Source: Chara braunii
Lineage: Eukaryota > Streptophyta > Charophyceae > Charales > Characeae
Length of the DNA: 26,484 nt
Direction of reading: 5' to 3'
Assembly (NCBI GenBank): GCA_003427395.1
Contig: BFEA01000332.1
Coordinates: 1,691,022 to 1,717,505, forward strand
Position numbers and translations under genes: made by a program. Position 1 is the stretch's first letter. Each line of letters starts with the position of its first letter. This document shows positions 19,831 to 26,484 of the stretch, in pieces. The notes under the pieces are model-generated. The model searched no databases and had not been told where the DNA came from. It saw nothing but the letters and a program-made list of their open reading frames with translations.

Positions 19831-20230
19831 TTATTCATTACGAAAGTCGGAAAGTCGTGAAATGTATAATACCTTGCACGGTTTTGTGGGCTTTTTGTAT
19901 CCTAGAGGGGTGAACAAACAACCGTGCAGTGGAACTTTCGACCCAATAGTATTCTTATAGTTGATGATATAAAATTCTAATAGACACTTCCAAGAAATTG
20001 CGTTATGGTGTGAAGCACAAAACATAAAATCATTGCTTTACAAAAGTTGGAAAGTCGCGTAATGTATGATATCCTGCACGGTTTGATGGGCTTTTTGTAT
20101 CCTAGAGGGGTGAACATACAACCGTGTAGTGAAACTTTCGACCCAGTACTATTCTTATAGTTGTTCATATAAACTTCTAATACACATTTCCAAGAACTTG
20201 CGTTATGGTGTGAAGCATAAAACATAAGAT
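19831..20230. repeat. 200-bp tandem duplication
   Basis: Positions 19831-20030 and 20031-20230 are about 90% alike. Shared blocks include tgggctttttgtatcctaga, ggggtgaaca, aactttcgaccca and tgcgttatggtgtgaagca. The combination cttgcacggttttgtgggct loosely recalls a group II intron 3' region, but no proper domain V can be folded. Confidence 0.85.
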
Positions 20231-20924
20231 CATTGTCTTCCATTTTCCATTGTGATCTTTCAGCTTCCCACTTTCATTGATTTCATGCGGAGTGTTTTTT
20301 TTTTTTTTTATTGAATGGCGGATACACATAAACAAAAGCCAAAAATGGTGTAAACGAATGAAAGTTAATAAAGGACGATTGACACATTCGCTTCTTCAAC
20401 GGAGTAATTACACTTTTACTTTTAGCAAATATTTCCACTTTGATTTTATTAAATAATAATGGAAGTTCTATAATGGAAGTTCTAGCAAACTATATTCACT
20501 ATAAAGTAACATAAGTAACTTGCGTTATGGTGTGAAGCATAAAACATAAGATCATTGCCTTCCGTTTTCTATTGTGATCTTTCAGCTTCCCACTTTCATT
20601 GATTTCATGCGGAGTGTGTTTTTTTTTTTTTTTTTGAATGGCGGATACACATAAACAAAAGCTAAAAATGGTGTAAACGAATGAAAGTTAATAAAGGACA
20701 ATTGACACATTCGCTTCTTCAACGGATTATACAAATAAACAAAAGCCAAAAACGGTGTAAACGAATGAAAGTTAATAAAGGACGATTGATACATTCGCTT
20801 CTTCAACGGATTAATTACACTTTTACTTTTAGCAAATATTTCCACTTTGATTTTATTAAATAATAACGGAAGTTCTATAATGGAAGTTCTAGCAAACTAT
20901 ATTCACTATAAAGTAACATAAGTT
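20195..20924. repeat. 322-bp tandem duplication with nested ~79-bp duplication
   Basis: Unit 1 (20195-20516) and unit 2 (20517-20924) are nearly identical. Unit 2 is longer because an internal block running from acaaataaacaaaagccaaa to cgcttcttcaacgga is duplicated. A variable T run lies in each unit. The first ~45 bp of the unit also occur at the end of the 200-bp repeats upstream, so the arrays share an edge. Confidence 0.92.
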
Positions 20925-20980
20925 TTTTTTTTTTTTTTTAGTGTTTGTTAAAACTTAAAATTTCTATAAATCATAAAAGG

Positions 20981-21234
20981 ATTGGAGGTTTTTCACGAAT
21001 TGGTAGCATATTTTTCATATACAAGCGCATTTTCAACACTTTGCTCTACGAGACAACATATTTGCATAGGGTTAATGCTGTCTCTTATACACATCTAGAT
21101 GTGTATAAGAGACAGACATATTTGCATAGGGTTAATGATTGGAGGTCTTTCACGAATTGGTAGCATATTTTTCATATACAAGCGCATTTTCAACACTTTG
21201 CTCTACGAGACAACATATTTGCATAGGGTTAATG
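20981..21234. repeat. 97-bp direct repeats around an adapter
   Basis: Positions 20981-21077 and 21138-21234 differ at one base. Between them lie the adapter (21078-21115) and an extra 22-bp copy of the unit's end (21116-21137, identical to 21056-21077). Confidence 0.95.
21078..21115. other. Nextera mate-pair junction adapter (artefact)
   Basis: The 38 bp are two head-to-head 19-bp Tn5 mosaic ends: CTGTCTCTTATACACATCT followed directly by its reverse complement. This is exactly the circularisation junction left in Nextera mate-pair libraries, so it is not genomic. Confidence 0.97.
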
Positions 21235-21814
21235 ATAGATATGTTTAAGTACAACACACATTGGGCCGTGTGACCCCCTCTTCAACCTGTAGCAGATCGC
21301 CAGATCACTCGCCTCTCCCTAGCGGCTACGTCGTGCTTCTTGGCATAACACCGCATAACACCGCCTTCTATCAATCTGCTCCATATTATTTCATGTCCAC
21401 CATTGTCGGCTGGTGGGTAGGAGGGGTCGTGAAATTTTGTGGATAGTCGCAATCCAATCTCCTGGCGCACGGTAGTCCAGTTCCTTAAGCAAATATGGTG
21501 GTCTTTCCTAATTCTTCCTAGTTACATTCCTGGGTGGGTCTGCCGTCCCATCTGGTAGAGGCAATCCAGCCCCCGTTCTTACTGCCCAACCAGTCGCTAG
21601 AGATTTGATGAATTGTTTATATTATATTTTTTTATGAGTGTAACAACTTCAGTTGGTTTTCATTTTTTCGCCACGGCATCATGAGTTTTTGTTGAACATA
21701 TTGTTTTATCATATTTGTTACCTCTTCCCCAGCTATACGGAGCCGCTCAATGGCATGTATATGTTTCCTCCAGAGGGTTCAACGGTCCAAATTTTGTAGG
21801 ATGTCAAATTCTTC
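21235..21814. other. No recognisable gene
   Basis: GC-balanced to AT-rich. A short cataacaccg duplication lies at about 21343-21361. No domain is seen. Confidence 0.45.
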
Positions 21815-21858
21815 GGGAGAGTGACTGAGTGGTTAAAAGCGACAACTTGTAAATCTAT
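21815..21858 (+). pseudogene. trnY: tRNA-Tyr-like copy C, 5' half
   Basis: Reads gggagagtgactgagtggtt, aaaagcgacaacttgtaaat, the acceptor 5' strand, D-arm and anticodon arm (UUGUAAA loop, GUA) of the same organellar tRNA-Tyr as copies A and B. Its upstream aaattcttc also matches the 5' flank of copy B. The variable and T arms are not recognisable. Confidence 0.75.
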
Positions 21859-21954
21859 AGGCTCGATTTTTTTCTCACTTTGTCGTCTTTGAAAAGCCTT
21901 CCACAATCCAAACCCCAAATTCAATTTTCAGGGTCAAGGTCTTATGCCAAGATA

Positions 21955-22235
21955 GTCAATTTCAGAAGAGTCACATTCAGCTACCTTAAGAGTCAAATCC
22001 AACAGACACCCGATGAATAGTCACATCCCAAGGGCAAAGGTTGCATTCTTTAAGCAAAAGTCACGTCTCATAATGAAAAGTCATATTGAAAAGTCACATC
22101 GCACGAGTAAAGGACACTTCCCCAGGCAAAAGTCGTGTCTCAGAGGTAGGAGTCACAAAATTTACGACCCACAGTGAAAAGTCATGTTCCATAAGTGAAA
22201 AGTCGCGACTCACAGGTCCAAGCAACAGCACACCA
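21955..22235. repeat. Degenerate AAAAGTCAC-containing repeats
   Basis: Many irregular copies of an aaaagtcacatc-like motif spaced about 20-30 bp apart. They may be U3 repeats of the LTR that follows. Confidence 0.7.
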
Positions 22236-22299
22236 ATGAAAATTCAGGAAAGGTACCAGACCCTGACATTTTGAAGCAAAAACGTCGTGGGGATGTGGT

Positions 22300-22523
22300 A
22301 CCAAAACAAAATTTAACCCCAAGAAGCAAAGGCTGGGACGACTTGAAACTCAGTCCAAGACAATATAAGGACTGGTCAGCCTCCCCAGTGCGCTTGTGCG
22401 TTATTGTAAGGAGCAAAGCGTTCAGCCATTGGTGTTTGATTCTCTAGCCTCCAGTCGTGTGATCTTATTTGTGCATGTATGTATGTGTGCACTCATTGGT
22501 GACAAGCTAGGAGGCTAATTGCA
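22300..22523 (+). mobile_element. Probable 5' LTR, 3' portion (start not determined)
   Basis: The sequence ends in CA at 22522-22523, two bases before a primer binding site, as LTRs do. A TATAAG promoter-like box lies at 22364-22369 with a CT-rich stretch downstream, a plausible LTR promoter. Without the 3' LTR in the window the TG start cannot be fixed; it may include the 21955-22235 repeats. Confidence 0.6.
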
Positions 22524-22525
22524 AT

Positions 22526-22540
22526 TGGTATCAGAGCCAG
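22526..22540 (+). promoter_or_regulatory. Primer binding site for initiator tRNA-Met
   Basis: TGGTATCAGAGCCAG is complementary to the 3' end of plant initiator tRNA-Met, the usual primer for minus-strand synthesis in plant LTR retrotransposons. It fixes the element on the + strand and marks the end of the 5' LTR. Confidence 0.93.
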
Positions 22541-23042
22541 AAGCTCACTGCATCCACTGGAAGTGCAAGGCCAACGTGTGAGACAAGAAAGTGGGGAGAA
22601 GGCTGACGGAAAGAGGGTACGCTGAAGTGGGAATGGCCATAGTTGAGGTTAGTGATTATGTACCTGCTTGCTGAAGCATGGGAACGAATTGTGGAGTTTC
22701 ATCAACACAACATTCACTGGATTGAAGTGTACCTAAACCTTGTATTGCTTGATGAGTGATTGAAAGAATAATACCTTTTCATATCTTGGTGTTGCTGCTT
22801 CTGGGCTGGTTGAAGTATTGAGTCATCTCTGATTTGCATTGAGTAATCACCCGATCAACAGTTTAAAAAAAAAGAAAAAAGTAGATTAATCTGATTAAGT
22901 CTTGGGGACAACCAGACAGTAGTCACTATGAGAAGGGAAGTAGCAATCAGCAAAAGTCTAACCCATTCAGTTAGTAGATTAGTAGTTGGGGGTAGGTCTA
23001 CATGTTGAGGAGGTGGAAGCCACCGACCTATGTTTCTCATCG
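22541..23042. other. Leader region of LTR element, no recognised gene
   Basis: This stretch lies between the primer binding site and the first gag-like coding sequence. Frames carry stops. No packaging signal can be recognised from sequence alone. Confidence 0.5.
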
Positions 23043-23810
23043 TCATGGATAACTATCCCATGTTCCCAATTTGTTCTTGTATGTCCCGTGGGAACCCGTT
23101 TTCCGCTTTATTTTTCTTCTTCGTTTCCAGCGGACAATTTTATCGCATGCGGTATTAAGGTTTAGGAAATCGACAGACCCATATACTGCCAAGGAGCATA
23201 CAGAGGTAGACAAAAAACTGGTTAATAAGAAGAAAGAGGTGGAGAAAAACACGAAGAGGAGGAGGAAATGAAGAAGAAGTTGTTGGAAGAGAAAAGATGG
23301 AAAAAGATGAAAGAGAAATTGGAAAAAAAAAAAGAGAAAGAGAAGAGAAGGTGAAGAGGGAGTTCGCAGAAGTTGAACAAAAAGAAGAAGAGGACGAAGG
23401 AGATGGGAGGTTGGATAGAAGAAGAGGACGAAGGAGATGGGAGGCTGGATAGAAGAAAAGCCCAACGAACTAAAGAGAAGTCTGAGAGTGACCGTGCGAG
23501 GGAAATTTGATCACTAGCCAATGGACTAAATGGGCCAGTTCGGGTATCGGACGCAGTTGCCAAAAAAGAGTGTGGAGGAGAAAGATGCTTTTGCGGCTAA
23601 GCTCACATCAACAACAGATCGGGAAGAGAAAGATTTGATTGTTGGAGGAAAAGAGAGCAAAACTCTATAATAAGTTGGTGGCTATGAGAAGGAAAAAATA
23701 TAATGATAAAAAAAAAATGAAAGAGGAGGGAGAAAAATTGCAGATGCTGCTCAAAGAACAAAAAAGTAAGCAAGTTGTCAATAATGACTTCCCCTCCTGA
23801 CAAACACTCT
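23043..23810 (+). pseudogene. Gag N-terminal region, Lys/Glu-rich coiled coil, degenerate
   Basis: Broken frames encode a Lys/Glu-rich helix. One frame at about 23243-23352 reads KKKLLEEKRWKKMKEKLEKK, and another at 23658-23801 reads KLYNKLVAMRRKKYNDKKK then EGEKLQMLLKEQ before a stop. A 34-bp duplication (23391/23425) shifts the frame because 34 is not a multiple of three. Such a coiled-coil start is plausible for a gag of this kind of gypsy element, but homology is inferred from position. Confidence 0.6.
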
Positions 23811-24298
23811 TAATGGAGAATTAACTGCACTCCATCGGTCAGTTAGCAAGCTCAAAATGCAAAAAGGGGAGTTTGAGGGAACTTGCAATAACTTCCTGCG
23901 CGTCATCTCTGGACACATCCCTGAATCGTCGGTTTTATAAAAAGGCTAGATAAGGCCCTCTGCAAGAAGTTATCCAACCCTGCCGTCATTAAACGATTGA
24001 AGATGGGAGGTGGGAGAAGAGATTGAGGAGATGATGGTGACGATGATGGTTAGAAGAAAGGGAAAGGTCCTGAGAAGAAAGGAGATCGGGATGCAAAAGG
24101 TTTTGGAGTCGAACAAAAGATGAAGGTAAAGTTGTCCTGGACCTACACACGGGAAAAATAAGAGAGCATCTTCCACTAGGAGGCAGCGATGGACACTTAT
24201 TTGTATGCACAGATGATTCCTCGTATTGATGCCCTAATTCATGCCTAGGGGGTGACGTACCTAGCTTTGCCATCTCTTTAGTAAAAACGGTTGGCTGC
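23811..24298 (+). pseudogene. Linker between gag N-terminus and gag core, heavily decayed
   Basis: Coding-like in patches, for example DTYLYAQMIPRIDALIHA before a TAG near 24245. Stops and frame changes are frequent. Confidence 0.45.
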
Positions 24299-24770
24299 AC
24301 ATCAATGGTGCAGTATTCTCAGAGGACGCGTATGGAGGATTTCTTCAATTTCCTAAAGGATAGGTTCGAGGACAAGAACCTCGCCCGCAGGACACAATAC
24401 CTTATCCTCAACGTAAGTAATCGGAAGTAGAAGAGTGTGTCAGCACTCAAGGCTACTTTACATGAATTACTGCAATATAAGGAACATGGAGTGACACCCG
24501 CACACATCCTTAACAACTTCGCTAGGGCCCTCCCAGAGCCCTGAAACACTAATCTTTCTCCCTCCACAAAGGAAGAAGGGATAACCTATGAGAAGTTCAA
24601 CCAGATCGTAATAGATCATGCTAGCTATCTTCACGAAACAAACTACTGTCATTACTGGAAAGATCTCCAGGCCGGGAAGAAGTGGAAGGATAAAACCATT
24701 TCTTGTAACATAGTGGGTAGAGAACCTATTGTTCACCTTCGAAGAAGGAGGTGTAGAGTCCTTCACCTAT
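24299..24770 (+). pseudogene. Ty3/gypsy gag core (retrotransposon gag domain)
   Basis: In one frame: MEDFFNFLKDRFEDKNLARR, TQYLILNVSNRK, stop, KSVSALKATLHELLQYKEH, GVTPAHILNNFARALPEP, stop, EEGITYEKFNQIVIDHAS. The D-x-F-x-x-L-x-x-RF pattern fits the retrotransposon gag (capsid-like) domain that assembles virus-like particles. Two in-frame stops (near 24427 and 24541) show it no longer encodes a full protein. Confidence 0.8.
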
Positions 24771-24799
24771 GACCAAGTAGATTACGGTCTAGATGAAGA

Positions 24800-25205
24800 T
24801 AGCAACAACCATATGGCCCGGGGAGGGGACTATGCAAAGGTCGAGGAAGAGGAGGTCGTGGTTGAGGAAGAGGAGGTCGTGGCCGAGGTGGAGGATGAGC
24901 CCTCCCTGCCCAAAAGGGTGTTGGCGAAGGTAGCTACTACATGGGTGGTATGGGAAATCGTCCCTCGCAAGGTGGTAGAGGTTCCTCCTTCATAGGGGTA
25001 GAGGTAGAGGTAGAGGAAGAGCTTAGCGGCCGTACTTGGAACACCCAGGGATAGCTGAAGGTGAACATTGGTTGGAGATGGGTATAGACGAGAAGGGACT
25101 GGAAGAGCGTCGTAAGGCTGATCAATGCTTCAAGTGTGGTGACCCCGACCACAACGTTCCTTTTTGTCCCGGGTATAGGTACCCAAAAAGGAACAGGCAA
25201 TAAAG
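24800..25205 (+). pseudogene. Gag C-terminus: Gly/Arg-rich tail and zinc knuckle
   Basis: A Gly/Arg repeat (GRGRGGRG, stop, GRGGRGRGGG at 24838-24895) is followed, after frame changes, by a second RGRGRGRGR run at about 24998-25020. A CCHC zinc knuckle follows, C-x2-C-x4-H-x4-C, reading CFKCGDPDHNVPFC at 25126-25167. Both features bind nucleic acid in retroelement nucleocapsids. The frame ends at a TAA at 25201. Several CGA-to-TGA-type stops interrupt the Arg-rich part. Confidence 0.85.
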
Positions 25206-25234
25206 GTTGAGTCCCCTCTACGGGGACTTCAGAC

Positions 25235-25684
25235 TTGGACAAGAAGATCGAAGCGCGCGCTGGAAAAGCACCCTCCTATCCAAAGATCTCATTGGCAGAG
25301 ACTGTAATAGCCCCCCAACTAGTTAGTTGTCCTGAGGTTGCTTGTGCTAGGACCTCTCTAGGTGGTTCCCTCGCACAGATTGGTGATGAACTGATCCCTC
25401 TTCGCCAAGTTTGGGCCAAGATGAAGAAAAAGAAAGGGCAACTAATGATCGCCGATGTAGAAGTGAATAGAGAGAGGATAGGCGCATTGATAGTAGATAG
25501 TAGGTCTATGTGTAGTTATATAAGTAAGAAAGGGTTGCAGAAGTTGCACTTGGGCTTGAAGGTAAAGAAGCTGAAGGCAAACTTCCGGTTGGAGGCAGGA
25601 CGAAAGATAAAAAAAGTGTTGCACTCCCTGACACTCTTAGTGGAGGATAGCCTACCCTTCCATATGATACTAGGAACTGACTGA
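25235..25684 (+). pseudogene. Retropepsin-like protease region with damaged active site
   Basis: The frame contains IGALIVDSRSMCSYISKKG and ends SLPFHMILGTD before a TGA where ILG-x-DW is expected. Retropepsins need D-S/T-G at the catalytic loop. Here the Gly reads Arg (DSR), so the protease would be inactive. The protease normally cleaves the Gag-Pol polyprotein. The downstream stop separates it from the reverse transcriptase. Confidence 0.8.
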
Positions 25685-25849
25685 GATGAGGTCCCCGATG
25701 CAGGTGTGAAACTAGGTGAGCATGAGTGTTGTTTGCCTAGCACTTCAGGTGGTAAGAAGAAAATCCAACTTTATCATGCATCCGCCGCAGTACTGCATGA
25801 GTGGCCCCACATTCCCCCGGCATGTGGTCAAGAATGACCTCACGACCAA

Positions 25850-26190
25850 GTGTTTGTTGCCTACATGCGCCTGGTGAATGAGGGTAAGAAAGAGGAAGAA
25901 CCCATTCCCCCCAATGTGCTAAAGTTGCTTGTTGAATTCGCTGATGTTGGAGAGGCCCCAAGTGGAATAATCGAGAGGGAGACCAAGCGCCGGATAGGCT
26001 TGGAACCCGGGAGCAAGATCCCCAAGGACCCCGACTACAGGATGTCTGCGAAAGAGTTTGACGAACTGCGAAAGCAGTTGGATGAGTTGATCCAAAAGGG
26101 ATGGATTAGACCAAGCTCCTCACCATTCAGTGCACCGGTTCTATGTGTGCCAAAGAAGGGGCAGTGACAGGCATATGTGCATAGACTATA
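25850..26190 (+). pseudogene. Ty3/gypsy reverse transcriptase, N-terminal part, truncated
   Basis: Reads RIGLEPGSKIPKDPDYRMS, KEFDELRKQLDELIQKGWIR, PSSSPFSAPVLCVPKKGQ, the conserved start of gypsy reverse transcriptase. A TGA follows KKGQ, and MCIDYR, the next conserved motif, appears in a shifted frame at about 26171-26190. The catalytic YxDD motif, RNase H and integrase are not in the window because unrelated GC-rich sequence begins at about 26190. Confidence 0.92.
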
Positions 26191-26484
26191 GGCAGGGTTG
26201 TCGAGCCCCGCCCCCAAGGCCCAGGCGGGGTTTCGAGGATCCGGGGGTGGGCACCCCCAACCCCAGCTCCGTACCAACCACCGCCCCCCCCCCAAAAAAA
26301 AAATCAAAAAAATCAACAAAAGCGGTCGGTGCACAGCGAGAGTGTGCACCCCGTGGGCTAAACCCCAAAAATGGGATTTCGTGCCCCACCCCGAACCCCC
26401 CCCGGGGCTACACCCACCACTGGGGGAACCGGGGTAGCTGCGGGTGTGGGGCCAGGGGCAGGGCCAACAGCCGGCGGGGGCGGG
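26190..26484. other. GC-rich sequence interrupting reverse transcriptase
   Basis: After MCIDYR the sequence changes to C/G-rich DNA with a C run and an A-rich run (about 26281-26320). There is no reverse transcriptase continuation in any frame I examined. It may be an inserted GC-rich repeat or an assembly join; only its left edge is visible. Confidence 0.6.

Noticed and set aside
19831-20230. Group II intron domain V
   Set aside because: Blocks such as cttgcacggttttgtgggct recall intron 3' regions, but no standard 34-nt domain V hairpin with its AGC-type catalytic triad could be found.
21078-21115. 38-bp perfect palindrome as a transposon or regulatory site
   Set aside because: It is identical to the Nextera mate-pair junction made of two Tn5 mosaic ends, with no Tn5 or IS50 genes nearby.
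23071-23465. Minus-strand Phe/Leu/Ser-rich frames as membrane proteins
   Set aside because: They are the antisense of the Lys/Glu-rich gag coiled coil on the + strand.

Overview
The window looks like nuclear DNA from a large, repeat-rich plant-type genome. It is most likely a streptophyte green alga of the Chara kind. That is inferred from the organelle-derived fragments it carries: plastid rpl12, chlB, ndhA and ndhD occur together. Land-plant plastids lack rpl12, most chlorophyte plastids lack ndh genes, and chlB is plastid-encoded in algae and non-flowering plants. The Ty3/gypsy element with an initiator-tRNA-Met primer site and the abundant CT/GT/AC microsatellites also fit. I found no intact protein-coding gene.

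Layout. Positions 1-7438 hold microsatellites, minisatellites and unrecognised sequence, including a roughly 60-bp minisatellite (6290-6670) that carries pol III B-box-like motifs. Positions 7491-12666 form an AT-rich block built from short, well-preserved, scrambled pieces of plastid genes (rpl12, petA, rps7, psaA twice, rps8, 23S rRNA, rbcL, infA, ndhA, petD, rps19, ndhD, chlB, rpl5-like). Mitochondrial pieces (cox1, nad6, probably a group II intron maturase) are mixed in. The block contains a perfect 121-bp inverted repeat and is capped at both ends by long (CT)n tracts. Positions 12733-17395 hold more unrecognised sequence and tandem repeats, among them a possible inverted-repeat element and a perfect 84-bp tandem duplication.

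Positions 17736-19690 hold an older, decayed mitochondrial insertion: two tandem tRNA-Tyr-like copies, cox3, and nad7 joined to a second cox3 copy. Positions 19831-21234 hold nested tandem duplications. Inside the last of them sits an exact 38-bp Nextera mate-pair junction adapter (21078-21115), which is a sequencing or assembly artefact. A third tRNA-Tyr-like piece lies at 21815.

From about 22300 to the end is a degenerate Ty3/gypsy LTR retrotransposon on the + strand: LTR end, primer binding site, Lys/Glu-rich gag start, gag core, Gly/Arg-rich tail with zinc knuckle, damaged protease and the start of reverse transcriptase. It is broken by a GC-rich sequence at about 26190.

Nothing here forms a working pathway. 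The interest lies in the structure and origin of the two organelle-derived blocks and in whether the first is biological or an assembly product.
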